From assembly GCF_024679095.1 (NCBI RefSeq), contig NC_066549.1, forward strand, positions 11,465,802 to 11,529,801: a DNA stretch of 64,000 nt. The letters are read 5' to 3'. The stretch is from Eriocheir sinensis (taxonomy: Eukaryota; Arthropoda; Malacostraca; Decapoda; Varunidae). The stretch's first letter is position 1. Each line of letters starts with the position of its first letter. Made by a program: the position numbers and the translations under genes. The notes beneath the pieces were generated by a model. The model saw nothing but the letters and a program-made list of their open reading frames with translations. It ran no database searches and had not been told where the DNA came from. Below are positions 50,706 through 64,000 of the stretch, one piece after another.

Positions 50706-50930
50706 ACGTACACACACACATACCTTCGGCAGTGCAGTAATTAGAACACACGGCTCACAACTGACAGATCTCGGGCAACATTCACGGGCGGAGTGGAGAC
50801 AGATGGACAGTCTCCTCACACCTGCGCCCAGTCCTCCCATAGTGAATAGGTACAGTAGCCGTCAGTCGGGGGTTGTGTCCCGCCTCCCACGGTAGTTATA
50901 TAACTTGAGAGGGAAAACCCGAGTCCTTCA
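50647..50930 (+). repeat. (CA)n and SINE-C-like repeat (A2)
   Basis: Counterpart of 16576-16860 with few changes. Confidence 0.55.
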
Positions 50931-51261
50931 GAGGCGGGACTCAAATGCTTGACTAATTCCTGTACATACGTCTATTTTTTAGACGTCATATTAGCCTTTA
51001 AAAACAATGGTGTGGTTGATTAGGCTTTATAGACCTGCTTTCAAGGCGTGGTTAGTTGGTTTCGTTGATTTTTTATATAACTTTTTACGACTGAGTTTGT
51101 AATATGTCGATTTAACTTTGTGAAAATCCAACACTTCTGACTAACTCCGTCCCCAAAAATGGAAGTAAGGAGCCGAACTAGCTGCATAACTGTTAATAAA
51201 TGCTAACAAGACATTTAAAAAATCAGGCATAGTATACATGCAGGTGAATACAAGTTTGTGA

Positions 51262-51262
<1 letters not shown>

Positions 51263-51329
<67 letters not shown>
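51263..51329. repeat. (CA)n microsatellite (A2)
   Basis: Counterpart of 17201-17263. Confidence 0.95.
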
Positions 51330-51330
<1 letters not shown>

Positions 51331-51589
51331 GCTCCGGTAGCTCAATCGGTATAGCGCTGCGCTGCAGGGCTTCACGGCCAAACAGGTGGCTGGCGGTTCG
51401 AGCCTCGCTCAGGCCGGATTCTTTCCGTTGACTAGGAGTGGTTACTGTCCCCCCTTGAGCAAGGGGGATGGGTTGTGTGGTGTGTGAGGTCCTGGCAGTA
51501 CCCAAAGATCGACGATAATGAGCACTTGCTCATGTCGGGAGGGTACCTGCTGGGGAAAGCGACTCCAACTCGTAATCAGGCCTTGGTGA

Positions 51590-51592
<3 letters not shown>
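51331..51592 (+). mobile_element. SINE-B (A2)
   Basis: Counterpart of 17265-17522, with the same A-box and B-box. A TGGC duplication just before the B-box makes this copy 4 bp longer there. Confidence 0.78.
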
Positions 51593-51633
<41 letters not shown>

Positions 51634-51649
51634 TACCTACACACAGACA

Positions 51650-51713
<64 letters not shown>

Positions 51714-51735
51714 CACACATACACACGCCCCACCA
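51593..51735. repeat. (CA)n at SINE-B tail (A2)
   Basis: CA runs of different length from A1, with the same ACAGACAGAC spacer. Confidence 0.93.
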
Positions 51736-51769
51736 CACACACAAATAAAAAAAGAAAAAAAAAATAGTG

Positions 51770-52075
51770 CAGTGGTCGGCAAATTCGCTTCACTACCAAA
51801 AGGTGCCGTGTTCGTTTCCCGGGTGAAATGTAGACGGATTGGCAGTCTCCTTTCATCCGTTCACCTTGTCCACCCAACAGTGAATAAGTGCCGGGTGTCA
51901 CACGGGGATATGTTCTGCTTCCTGGACGTGTGTTGGGCCGTGGGCGTGATGTGAAGGTCCAGCCGTTCCCAAAGATCCGCCGCTACACTGCTCTAATCTA
52001 CCCTGGTGAGGACACTGGCCGGGAATCGCGAGTCTAGCACGCGATCAGACCGTAGGTGAACGGCACACAAAAGCA
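51770..52075 (+). mobile_element. SINE-C (A2)
   Basis: Counterpart of 17690-17996, almost identical. Confidence 0.6.
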
Positions 52076-52419
52076 TACAAACTTAAACGCGTAGTTGCAA
52101 TATTCGCTAATTTAATTGAATTAATTTGCAAAAATGTTCCATTTCATCGAATTTTCCGCCATTACACTGATGGAATAAAAAAAAAATGCAATTCGAAAAA
52201 AAATACGCGAAAAATGTATAAAGACACTACATTATCAGAAACCGTGAGTGTGGGAAATTTATCAATAACGCAATAATGTATTCACGGGAAGAATTTCCGA
52301 ATATATCATCAATAATGATAATGATGCTAGTGATATTTTTAATGATACTATTTATGATAAATAACACTAATAACAAAACTAACAATAATGGAAATGAAAA
52401 TAGTAATAGTAATAACAAC

Positions 52420-52510
<91 letters not shown>

Positions 52511-52850
52511 TAACGATTATGGTAAAAAAGGAGACTGAAAAAAAAAGATGAGAAAAATTGAAAAACTGAGATATATAATCTTTTCATTTATCTATATATT
52601 TTTGTTTTCTGTCTTCATCTATCTATTTATCTATCTGTTTATCTGTTCTTATCTATCTATTTGTCTATTAATCTACTCATTTCGAAAGCCGGTCAGGATA
52701 TTTTTTTTATGCATATATGTATCTGTCCATCTACTTGTATATTTTTATCTATATCTATTTATCTATCTATCTATTTATCTATCTATCTACTCATCTATCT
52801 ACCTATCTATCTATCTATCCATCTACCTATCTATCTATCTATCCATCTTC
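52420..52850. repeat. (AAT)n and (CTAT)n arrays (A2)
   Basis: AAT at about 52420-52510 and CTAT-type at 52616-52848. Confidence 0.94.
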
Positions 52851-53146
52851 ATACGTTTATTATCGCTAAGTAGTTTATGACAGAAAATATATTACAACAG
52901 TGAAAATAAGACTCCGTTGCTTCAGGGGCGCAGCGTGACCCGGTGAGCCGATCAAAATGAACGCTCCGCACGCCAGGAAGTACTTATCGAGGGCAGTACA
53001 GTTGCGGCTGCCTTCATCTATGTCCCATCATTCAGTGCTGATCGATTTTTCATAAAGTAAAGAGTAACCTAACTTTATTTGTCTTATCTCGTACCTGAGT
53101 TCAAGTAAGGGCGCTGCTTCGAGGCTGTGACCCGGGGTATAAGATT

Positions 53147-53432
53147 TGTAGTAGTAGTAGTTTAGTAGTAGTAGTAGTAGTAGTGGTTGTAGTAGTAGTA
53201 GTTGTAGTAGTAGTAGTAATAGTAGTTGTAGTAGTAGTAGTAGTAGATGATGAAGAAGAAAAAGAAGTAGAATATATGAACAAGAAGAACAAAAACAAGA
53301 AGATAAAAAAACAAAAATAAATAATAAGTCTTTCCCTCCCTCCCTCCCTCCCTCTCTCCCTCCCTCCCTCCCTACATCCTTCTCTCCTCCTCTCTCCTCC
53401 CTCCCTCCCTACATCCTTCTCTCCCTCCCTCC
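53147..53432. repeat. (GTA)n and (CCCT)n arrays (A2)
   Basis: Counterpart of 19069-19345. The GTA part is longer and purer than in A1. Confidence 0.92.
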
Positions 53433-53464
53433 CTTCCCATCATGTGGATGTCTACGACATCTAA

Positions 53465-54600
53465 CGAGCTCCACCTGCCCGGGTTTGTTCGGAGTTGTCC
53501 CTCTTCTAGGTGAATTGCCTGCCACGGCTGACGAGCTCCACCTGCCCGTGTTTTTTACTCAGGTTGTCCCTCTCCGAGGTTTGTTATTCAGGTTGTCCCT
53601 CTCCTGGGTGAATTGCCTGCCACGGCTGACAGGCTCCACCTGCCCGTGTTTTTACTCAGGTTGTCCCTCTCCTAGATTTGTTATTCAGGTTGTCCCTCTC
53701 CTAGGTGAATTGCCTGCCACGGCTGACAGGCTCCACCTGCCCGTGTTTTTGCTCAGGTTGTCCCTCTCCTAGGTTTGTTATTCGGAGTTGTCCCTCTCCT
53801 AGGTGAATTGCCTGACATGGCTGACAGGCTCCACCTGCCCGGGTTTTTGCTCGGGTTGTCCCTCTCCGAGGTTTATTATTCAGGTTGTCCCTCTCCTAGG
53901 TGAGCTGCCAGAGCTAACGAGCCTCACCTGCCCGTGTTTGTTATTCGGGTTGTCCCTCTCCTGGGTGAGCTGCCAGAGCTAACGAGCCTCACCTGCCCGT
54001 GTTTATTATTCAGGTTGTCCCTCTCCTAGGTGAGCTGCCAGGCTAACGAGCCTCACCTGCCCGTGTTTATTTTTCGGAGTTGTCCCTCTCCTAGGTTTGT
54101 TATTCAGGTTGTCCCTCTCCGAGGTTTATTATTCAGGTTGTCCCTCTCCTAGGTTTGTTATTCAGGTTGTCCTTCTCCGAGGTGAGCTGCCAGAGCTAAC
54201 GAGCCTCACCTGCCCGTGTTTATTATTCAGGTTGTCCCTCTCCTAGGTGAGCTGCCAGAGCTAACGAGCCTCACCTGCCCGTGTTTATCTTTCAGGTTGT
54301 CCCTCTCCTAGGTGAACCGTTTTCCACGGCTAACAGGCTCAACCTGCCCGTGTTTGTTATTCAGGTTGTCCCTCTCCGAGGTGAACTGCCAGAGCTAACG
54401 AGCCTCACCTGCCCGTGTTTATCTTTCAGGTTGTCCCTCTCTAGGTGAACCGCTTACCACGGCTGACGAGCCCCACCAGCCCAGGTTTATTGCTCAGGTT
54501 GTCCCTCTCCTAGGCAGATGGCCTACCACGACTGAATTACTTACCACGGCTGTTGATCCCCGCCTGCCGGTTTGTTGTTCGGAGTTTGCTCCTCTAGGTG
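53465..54600 (+). repeat. Complex minisatellite (copy A2)
   Basis: Same order of units as 19380-20560, but in most units TCGGAGTTG reads TCAGGTTG and many ACGAGCTCC read ACAGGCTCC. A few units keep the A1 form (near 53488, 53783 and 54075). The change is repeated and motif-specific. Confidence 0.9.
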
Positions 54601-54629
54601 AATTGCCTACCGCTGCTAACCAGCCGCAC

Positions 54630-54751
54630 CTGCCATGGCTTGTAGCAGCCGGCAGATCTCCGGCACCTCCGTGGAGGCCCCGGGGGACGCCGAGGCGCCC
54701 TGCCGGGAGCCCTCCATTCCTGCCATGCTCGCCAGGGAGACCTTGGGCTCG
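54630..54751 (-). CDS. Possible orphan coding exon (A2, low confidence)
   Basis: Identical to 20563-20684. In the DNA just outside the acceptor side, A2 has CACAACCCGCC where A1 has CGCAGCCCCGCC, so changes fall outside the candidate exon. Confidence 0.25.
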
Positions 54752-55255
54752 CTGGCGCTCCACAACCCGCCGAGGCGAGGAGGGAAGATGCAGGAACTCA
54801 CTTCATAAAACAGCCAGACTGGATTATGAAATTAATCATGAATAGCGAACAGTCGCCGATCACCGCGTTTACGGTTCTGGGATGGAAGGCCGAAGCGCCT
54901 CGGGAACGCGCACAAGCATGCAAAGGAATCCTCGCAGCATCCGTTTCCCTCTTTCTTCTAATTAATATTTTCCTTCTTTAACTGATTGATTGATCTAATG
55001 ATTGGCTTTACTAAGCAAGCATAATTAGTTCAGCAGGTAACATCTTTGAGGTACATTGCATTAATATGACTGATGAGATAAAGCAGCAGTGAGTATGCTG
55101 TTTCTCACCGAGACGGCCCGCAGAGGTTTCCCAACTTATTTCCACTGGGTCCCACTTCTCTTTAGTCGTCTGCTTCTTTATTCTTCTTTTCTATATTTCA
55201 TTCTATACCTTCCCTTCTTTCAGCCCTGCTCTTCACCCATATATTTATGTCTTTT

Positions 55256-55257
<2 letters not shown>

Positions 55258-55319
<62 letters not shown>
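55258..55319. repeat. (TC)n microsatellite (A2)
   Basis: About 60 bp; less than half of the A1 array. Confidence 0.95.
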
Positions 55320-55322
<3 letters not shown>

Positions 55323-55344
55323 TTTATTTCCTTTTCTTCTCTTT

Positions 55345-55910
55345 TCTCCTCTCTCAAACATTACTTAGCACTAGTTAGATCTCATCTCGATTATGCGGTT
55401 CAGTTCTGGTCACCCTCCTATAGAATGGATATCAAGATGTTAGAATCTGTACAGAGAAGGATGACAAAAATGATTCAGGGGATGAGAAACTTGCCGTATG
55501 TGGATAGACTGAAGCATTTAAATCTACACTCTCTAGAAAGGCGAAGGTTGTGCGGAGACCTGATCGATGTTTATAAATGGATGAAGGGCTTTAATAAAAG
55601 GGATGTCAATAGGGTTTTGGTTGTTAAAGAACCAGGTAGGTTACGTAGCAATGGACTTACGTTAGATAAATTTAGATCCAACAAAGCCATAGATAGGCAA
55701 GAATTGGTTTACCAATAGAGTGGTGGATGAATGGAATAGACTTGGCGGTCATGTTGTGGGTGCCAATACCATAGATACATTCAAGAAGAAGTTGGATAAA
55801 TTCATGGATAGTGAGGTAAGGTGGGGTTAGGATTACAGGAGCTGCCTTGTGTAGGCCAACTGGCCTCTTGCAGACTCCTTACGGTCTTATGTCTTATGTC
55901 CTTCCTGACG
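55345..55910 (+). mobile_element. CR1-3 3' end, uninterrupted (A2)
   Basis: A continuous frame to 55718 carries AVQFWSPSYRMD, RRRLCGDLIDVYKWMKGF and RSNGLTLDKFRSNK. One frameshift near 55700 then leads into NRVVDEWNRLGG and LDKFMDSEVRWG. It ends in TCTTATGTCTTATG. It shows the empty SINE-A site at 55565-55580. Confidence 0.88.
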
Positions 55911-55913
55911 TCA

Positions 55914-56001
55914 TGCGGCGGCACTGGGGTTCGAACCACCTCGCCCAGGCTCTTCACTTCCATGGCTTGACGCTCATACCCACTGGGCCACCGCGCCGCC
56001 C
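55914..56001 (-). mobile_element. tRNA-like SINE head (A2)
   Basis: Counterpart of 22280-22367. Confidence 0.58.
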
Positions 56002-57204
56002 CTACCACCACCATAAAAAAATCACCATCACCACCACCACCACCCTCAACACCACCACTATCACCATCACCAGGATAATTCACAATCCCAGGCTAGATAG
56101 TCCACCGCGCCCGCCGGTAAAATGGAACCTAAGCTTGGAAGTTTTAAGCTTGTGCACACACTCCATCGCTGGTGAGAAAGACGAACCTGTCTTTGGAACA
56201 GTCGTCCTTTCATTGTATTTCCTCCTTACTATACGACTTAAAACTTTCACAGCAAGGGAGTTTCAAGACACCTCGAACCACCGTTGCCAGGTTGTCGTAC
56301 TCAGACCCGCGTATTTACTGGTTTCTGACCCATAACTGTTGCCAAGAAGCACCAATAATTAGACATTTAAACGATAGCCATATATGAAGGAAGTTATTTG
56401 GGTGATGAAAGCAGTTTTTGGGTCGGAAATCGGCAAACATATGCGGCAGAGTACGACAATCTGGCAACGTTACCTCGAACTATATTTGACCATGTTTCCT
56501 CTGTTCTCTTTAAGACGAAGCCGCGTCTTTCAGGCGTTTTTTGATGTTCTGGGGCTGGCCTGTCTCCTGTTCCGTGAGAATAAAAATAAAAAGTCGGTAA
56601 CTAATGTAACTTTCCCATCAAGGGCTTCGTGGCGTCTCCGCAGCACCAAGGCCAACACTGCACCGCGGGGATGGACAGAATATATAACCCTAACGCCTCA
56701 TAGCGCAGACAATTAACCTCAGTCTTTAAAAGAGAGAAGCTTCCTCCCCCTCCGCGAGCAAATGCCTGCCTACATAATGGTAATGATCTCTGGACCCTCT
56801 GCGGAAGCCAGACTGAAGCAAACACTTTTTTCCGCCAAGTTTAATTAACGTCCGTCAAGATGGGATGGGATGCCGCGCTCTTTATCATCACTATTTATTT
56901 TTCATCTGCTCCATGGAAGCCGTCAGGCAGAGCTTTTGCCAGCCCGGGCTACCTGAGGGGGGCTAATGCACGTCGGGGAGGGAAAAGCGTTGCACTGAGG
57001 AGAAAGGAGAGGCAGCGGTCGAAAGGGCTGGCAATACTATACTCTCATTCTGGTACGAGGGAAAATAAGCGTGAAGAGAACTCGGAACAAACAAGATATC
57101 TGCATGATGATAAGGGAGAGGAAATGAATGCTAAACGTCTCAGGAGGAAGGTAGAGCAGCACCCGGAGGAACTGGATATGCTATTTTCTACTTGTAAGAG
57201 TTCT

Positions 57205-58883
57205 TCAAAAGCGTAAAGAGGAGTGTGAGCTGAGTTGACACAGGATCACAAGTGAGAGGGGAAGAGAAAGAGAACGCGAGAGACTGGTGCTAAACGCCAT
57301 GAGCAAGGAAGAGGAGGAGGAGGAGGAGGTTGGGTTACCTATATACGAAGGGCATTCTTGAGACAGTAGGAAAGCGCAAAGCATAGTGTGAGCAACGTGG
57401 GGCCTGGATACCAACGAGGAAAAGGAAGAAGCCCACTCAGGAGGAAGTGAATGAGTACGTCCCTGGGAAAAAGAGCGAACTATGGAAAGCCTGTCGGTAG
57501 ATAAAGAGCGTAAAGACGAGTATAAGCAAAGTTGATAGTGGATGACGACAGATGAGAGGAAGATGCTTAAATGGGAAGAAGTTAACAAATGCCACGAGAA
57601 TGAAAGGGAAGCCGACGAAGAGACCGACTTTGCTGCTTAATTAAGTGCTTGAGAGGAAGTTTATATATGAGTGTGACAAAGTGGGCATTGGCTAAAAAGG
57701 AAGAGGCGAAATCCCACTAAGGAGAATATGACGTATAGGGATCAGTACTAAACGCCTTGAAAAAGAAAGGGCAGCGACCGGAAGATGTTTACATGGGAGA
57801 AAGTCACAGCAAATATTTTCAAAGGCACAAAGGAATTTAATCGGGTTTTCATGATTGTTTTTCATATTCGTGGTATAGAAGCCTTGTCAAACTATCACTA
57901 GGCTCATAAAATTATCTACGGAAATACCCACGATCTCTGTGAAAGCCTTATCAAATGAAGGTGTGTAATAGCGGTATTTTCAAACGCTACTGCTTCCCAC
58001 AACAATTATCTCTACAGGCCAAAAAAAGAGCTAAAATGCGTTCTCATGAGTATTTTTTGGAGCCCATCGTACAGAAGCCTTATTAAACTCCTACGAGGGT
58101 AAAAAAAAATGCCCCTGGAAAGCCTCACAACTCTTACGAAAGCCATGTCAAATGTGTGTGCTTGGGTGCCGAATGTTTAATAATATGGCCCTAAAAGCCA
58201 CGAAATGGTTGAGAATAGGCTCTGAGTCAATGGAGAGGAAGCGTAAAGAAGAAGGTGAAGAAAGTGGGATGAGGAAAACCCTCCCACTAAGAAAGAGACG
58301 AACACGAGGGAGGAAGCCTTATCAAATGAAGGTGTGTAAGCCCCGAAATGATTGAGAATAGGCTCTGAGTCAGTGGAGAGGAAGCGTAAAGAAGGTGAAG
58401 AAAGTGGGATGAGGAAAACCCTCCCATTAAGAAAGAGGCGAACACGAGGGAGGAAGCCTTATCAAATGAAGGTGTGTAAGCCCCGAAATGATTGAGAATA
58501 GGCTCTGAGTCAATGGAGAGGAAGCGTCAAGAAGAGTGTGGGCAAGGTGGGATGAGGAAAACCCTCCCACTAAGAAAGAGACGAACACGAGGGAGGAAGC
58601 CTTAACAAATGAAGGTGTGTAAGCCCCGAAATTATTGAGAATAGGCTCTGAGTCAATGGAGAGGAAGCGTCAAGAAGAGTGTGGGCAAGGTGGGATGAGG
58701 AAAACCCTCCCACTAAGAAAGAGGCGAACACGACGGAGGAAGCCTTATCAAATGAAGGTGTGTAAGCCCCGAAATGGTTGAGAATAGGCTCTGAGTCAGT
58801 GGAGAGGAAGCGTCAAGAAGAGTGTGGGCAAGGTGGGATGAGGAAAACCCTCCCACTAAGAAAGAGGCGAACACGAGGGAGAG
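57205..58883 (+). repeat. ~143 bp VNTR with older array (A2)
   Basis: Young units start at 58201, 58344, 58484, 58627 and 58770: five units against three in A1. Two of them share a GGTGAAGAAAGTGGG variant that A1 lacks. Confidence 0.87.
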
Positions 58884-59229
58884 GTACTGAACGCCCTCCC
58901 TGCCTCCGAGGAACCGTCAACAAAGCAGCTTCAGCGTTGAATAGCTGCGGGTATAAAATTGTTATCCAAATATTATGCAAACTTAAAATTTTCTCAAATG
59001 ACGCCTCAATACGGTTAATGAATTTCAACTTTGCACACTAAATCTGAAAATAAAACTTCTCTCGGCCAAAGTTACCAGCGTCGTATATTATGCATGAATG
59101 TTAATTTTTTTTTCCGCTCGTTTCTCTGGCAATTCACAATGACTGAATCGGCTCCTCGGCGGGCTGACGAGGCCTTGCCCTGCCTGGCTCCTGCTCTAAA
59201 TATTTAATTATGTGCTTTCACTCGATTCT

Positions 59230-60420
59230 TGTTCATTAAGAGACTCGGTAAATAAGGACACGTTAAGAAACACAGACCGAGAAAGAAAAAAAAATCAGTT
59301 TCGCTAAAATTGAAATAATTTGTCATTTGCCAACCAGTTTTGCATTCCCTTCCGCATGTCTCACTGCTCTTGTGCTGCTCTGATCTACTCCGATAAAAGA
59401 TTTCACGACCATGGACACACTAAGGAACGGAAAGGAAAACTGAAGTATGTTTCGTTAATATTACAATAAGTTATAATTCAAATCCCACTTCTGTAGCCTC
59501 TGCGACATCTTTTAATATCTGATTTACTCTTTTACTAAATTACTGTTCACATGAAGACTACGTTACCGTGAACTCGTAAAGAAACACAGGCCAAGGAAAA
59601 GGTAGTCTCGCTAATATAAAAATAAGTTATCAGTTGTCCCCCACCCACCCCCCATCCTCACTTCCGCCTCCCTCACTTGTTCTTTCACCATATTATTCTC
59701 CATTAAAGACAATGCAAAGAGAAACTTATTAAGAAACAGAATAATAAGAAATCGGCGTTGCTCGAAAGTAGGAGTAAGTTGTCATTTGTCTCCCTCCACC
59801 ACTTAAGCTTCGTTCGTCGCGCGTTCCAACTTTTTCTATATGGCCAATTTCTCTTTCAAAACTATAATATGAGTAAAAGAAAAAATAAGTCTCCTCAACA
59901 ACAAAGCATTATGTCCTTTGCCTCCCTGCTGCCCTTTTGCCTCTTTTTTACCTTGTCTGTTTTAGTATAGTTCTTTCACTAAATTCTTCATCAAGTTTCC
60001 TTAACATCAAAGTATTATGTCATTTGCCTCCCTTCTGTTCTTTTGCCTCCTTTTTACCTTGTCTGTTTTAGTTTTGTTCTTTCACTAAATTCTTCTTCCC
60101 TCCAAGCTACATAAATACGAACACGTTATGAAGTGCACAACACGAACAAAAAGAAGCTTAGTTGAAATTAAACCATCTTGTCATTTCACTTCAAGCGCAC
60201 ATTATGCTTTTTCGACGTCTATTTTTCTTCAGCTCTTTTTTCCGGAATTCTCGTTCACTAAGACTAGGGAAACATAAACATTAATACACACAAGAGGGAG
60301 TTCTGTTTAAATCAAAATAGCTTGTCAATTGCCTTCTACTTCTGCTTCCTTCTCCACCTAAAGCATATTGTAGTGTGCCTCCCACGTCTGCCTCACAGCC
60401 ACCGCCACGTCACTTAAGTA
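59230..60420 (+). repeat. Degenerate tandem array (A2)
   Basis: Counterpart of 25300-26460. Near 60405-60432 there is an extra CACTTAAGTACCTTCAGCCC-type insertion not in A1. Confidence 0.72.
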
Positions 60421-60754
60421 CCTTCAGCCCCGCCACGCCCGTAACTTCGTGGAGCTTAGACACAAAAGACTACAATGTTGTGAAGAACACTTACCTCGTC
60501 ATGGCGCCACGCCCTCCCACACAAGGCTTGTCTGTAACGCAAAAATAAGTAAAATAAATATACTGCAAAGACAGACCATTTAAACGTAATGGAATAACAG
60601 TACAATAATGTAAGTACTAATAGCAAACTGATATATGATAAAATAAGTAATAGAGGAAGAGTAAAATCATAGATATAATAAAAGCAATAAAATATTAGAA
60701 CAATATAAAAACAGAATAATAATAACAGCAAAAGTATCATGATAGTCAACTCCA

Positions 60755-60755
<1 letters not shown>

Positions 60756-60834
<79 letters not shown>
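60756..60834. repeat. (CA)n microsatellite (A2)
   Basis: Counterpart of 26801-26879. Confidence 0.95.
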
Positions 60835-60839
<5 letters not shown>

Positions 60840-62252
60840 TTGGTTATGAGTCTAAATTGGTAAACTTTGCGGGTATAACATGAAAGGGCAACAAAGGTTC
60901 AATGTGACTGTATAAAACTCATTTTTCCCCTTGAGCTCAGGCGATACCTAGACAGCAACAAACATAGACACGCCACACAAAGTTAACTGCTTGGAATACA
61001 AAAAAAGCTTGACCTTGTGAATTTGGAAACCGCACAGTTCATATTATATCTAAGAATAAGAAATACAGTATACACACGAATGCTGTCTGACAAGTTCCTT
61101 TAATATTAGTGTCTTAGCTGTGTATTCCTTAACGTCTACTAAGTCATTCTTCACTGATACGCTCTTCAAACAATTAAAATTCCTCCACTAATATTATGGG
61201 AAGGTTAAATCAAAGTCCGATATCAGATTTGTATTACTGATGATTCATAATTGCGAGAAGATGAAGCAGGTCATTTGATTTTCCTCTCCATCGATACTGA
61301 CGATATATTTCAACATCGGATTTATTTCACGAATGAATTATAATTGCAGATGAGGCAGCGAGATGAATGGCTCTCGTGATATTTCCTAGTGTCGCGCTTT
61401 CCCACACTTCCTGTCTCATTACATTGTCCGACCTCGACCACTCGTGTGACAACTCCACCTGTTGCCGGAAGGGGAGCTGCCGGGGCTGCGCAGAAGCTGT
61501 CAAGTTAGAGGTAGAAGAGAAGAAAGGAGAAGGGAGGATTGGGTGATGACGAACCGAACGATATCGATTGAGGGAAAGATCAGACAATAAAGGGAAAGGC
61601 GACAAAAAAAGGTGAAGGTTTGTTTAGGGAGAAGACGAAATATAGTATTAGACAAAGGAAACATATCAGGAAAAGATAAATTAATTTGATGTAAGATTAA
61701 ATGAGTTAAATAAGAGCTAACCGAAGACGAAATTGACAAAATCAGACGAAGAAAAGATTGAAGGAAGATCAAGAGTCGAAATAAGATGAAACAGAGGCGA
61801 AGAAGAGATTAGATGAAGGAGTCCAGGAATCCGAGGGAAGGGTTAAGGGGAAGGGGAGTATGTCTGTTAAAACGAGAGGAAAGACTGAAGATCGTCGTGA
61901 GTTTCTGAAAGTTACGTTTGGAGATGAAAGAGTGCCGACAAATGTCATCAGAGCGAATTGTTTGGGTACACTCGTGTCTTCTGAGAAAAAAAAAAAAAGA
62001 TTCCCTTAAGCAAACGAGATAGAACTGAAAGGTACCAATTTTCATTCATGGGCAACATCTGGAACAATATTGGGAGAGTGGCATGCTGACGTGACACCCG
62101 TTTATTGCTTCATTACAGATAAAAGTTACACGTACCTGTTGGCCGGCATATGACATTTGGTCCTTGCCGCGTCAATTATCGTGTACATATGCAGCGACAA
62201 TGTTTCCGGTGAAAATGTCCGCCAATTAGATATTAACGAAGTCCCAGCAACT

Positions 62253-62530
62253 AGTGTGAGTGTGAGTGTGAGGGCGGAAGGGCGGCGGGGAGCGTGCGCG
62301 GCGGCCAGAGGCAGGTCGGGCCAGCCTCGTGGCGGCGGAGGGCGGCAGTCGTGGCCTCTCGAGAGGTAACGTTGGTTGTTGTGTGTCGCTTCGGCCGCGT
62401 CGCTACTTTGTCGCTCATCACAACACTGACGGTGGCAGTCACGGTGGGGCGGTGCTCGGCGCGGGGCGAGGACGCCACAGCGACGCGCGACGCCTGGTGA
62501 GTGGCTGATATATAGTCATCATTTATCATC
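62253..62530 (+). other. GC-rich module M4 (A2)
   Basis: Counterpart of M2, nearly identical, with the donor-like edge at 62496/62497. Unlike M3 it shows no indel damage. Confidence 0.6.
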
Positions 62531-62991
62531 ATCCTTTTCATCATCATAATCATCATGGTTCTTCAAAGTTCAGTCCTCGTCTCAATGTTGTGTCGCGGCT
62601 AACTACTCACGCTGTCGTCAATTTTTTACAAATCGATGACTGACGATGACTAATCACAAAGTATTAACGCTTCACACTGGCCAAAGGCTGCACATGACGG
62701 GTCTCGGCCCGTGGGAGCAATGCTGGAAATGAAACAGGGTCGTAGAAAGAAAACTTTGAAGAACAATGACCAGCATCATCATCAATAACCACCCCGTTTG
62801 CTGAACCTTTCATTGACTAAATACTTATCATCACCATTGGTATTGTCATCATTATCACTATCATCACCATCGTCACCATTACCATCACCATCATCACCAT
62901 CATCATCATGGTCATTTTAATAATAATTGTAGTGTTTGCCGTAAAGCAATAATTGGTAATGACGACGCCAGATGTTGTAACTGATCTCCTG

Positions 62992-63372
<381 letters not shown>

Positions 63373-63452
<80 letters not shown>
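63373..63452. repeat. (AT)n microsatellite, right half (A2)
   Basis: AT array continuing after the CR1-4 insertion, then a T run. Confidence 0.95.
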
Positions 63453-63989
63453 TTTATATTTTTAAATGGTGGTAAAGCATCCGTATAAAGTAATGGAAGT
63501 ACTATAGGGAGTGATTGATTCTTTATTCATGCTATGAAATACAGGAAAACATAAAAAAAGAAACAACGAAAAAATATATGAGGCAGAAAATCTAAAATGT
63601 GGTTAGCATAAAAACATTAAAATTGTCCTACAGACAAAGCAACACGTACGTAGATTCTTTCTGAATTAATGTTGATATGCATTTTTTGGACTAAAACTTG
63701 TCTTCTGATCTGAACGCCAACAGACTGCAAACCAGAAACAATGAAGGAAATCAACTGTTACACTTCCCTGGTACATCACAACGACGTTTTAGATAACTAC
63801 CTTACCGTATACGCTCTACACATAACACTCATTAATTGTTATTGGCGAATGAAGGAAGGAGGGAGGGAAAATTACATAGACACTTTGACACGTGCGCGCC
63901 CTGAAATTATACTTGATTAGGTTTGTTTGGTAAAGACATGTAAAACAACTTGAGGGCAACCAACATTGGCGAAGTATTAGCTACAGAAA

Positions 63990-64000
63990 AAAGAGAGAGA
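63990..64000. repeat. (GA)n, cut by window end
   Basis: Start of the counterpart of 29721-29907. Confidence 0.85.

Overview
This window looks like intergenic DNA from a large, repeat-rich invertebrate genome, most likely a decapod crustacean. That is inferred from extreme microsatellite density, several tRNA-derived SINE families, and CR1-clade LINE remnants. I found no host protein-coding gene that I can name. Nearly every long open frame is either a translated microsatellite or part of a retrotransposon.

Layout. From 1 to 5340: a 5'-truncated CR1-like LINE on the minus strand (about 540-3548, endonuclease plus reverse transcriptase, two frameshifts), GGA/GT microsatellites, and a 466 bp MITE-like element (4844-5309). 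From 5342 to about 29738: copy A1 of a ~24.5 kb block. It holds a CR1 3' fragment, a GC-rich module, long GA/GT arrays, a nearly full-length CR1 element (ORF1 with zinc-binding motif, 8-residue repeats and SGNH esterase, then endonuclease and RT; 9884-14224), tRNA-derived SINEs, a ~1.2 kb complex minisatellite (19380-20560), a second truncated CR1, degenerate tandem arrays (23560-26460), and a second GC-rich module. From 29738 to 39011: single-copy spacer with SINEs, two foldback structures (32071-32177 and 34368-34811), and simple repeats. At 39012-39024 there is a 13-N gap. From about 39043 to 64000: copy A2, collinear with A1 and in the same orientation.

The main observation is the A1/A2 duplication. 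The copies differ by at least two SINE insertions (only in A1), one CR1 3'-end insertion (only in A2), a ~190 bp indel, a 3-versus-5 unit VNTR and many SSR length changes. A2 begins directly after the N gap, and its first ~6.5 kb is full of 1-4 base indels that then almost vanish. That pattern fits two haplotypes placed in tandem by the assembler (false duplication) with an unpolished contig end. A real segmental duplication is not excluded.

The retrotransposons are all broken. Functionally the window shows retroelement decay, SINE insertion into older LINE sequence, and microsatellites that start at SINE tails. No new cellular system with genes was found. The most interesting biology is the CR1 ORF1 design, the SINE filled/empty sites, the foldback elements, and the GC-rich module present four times with a splice-donor-like edge.
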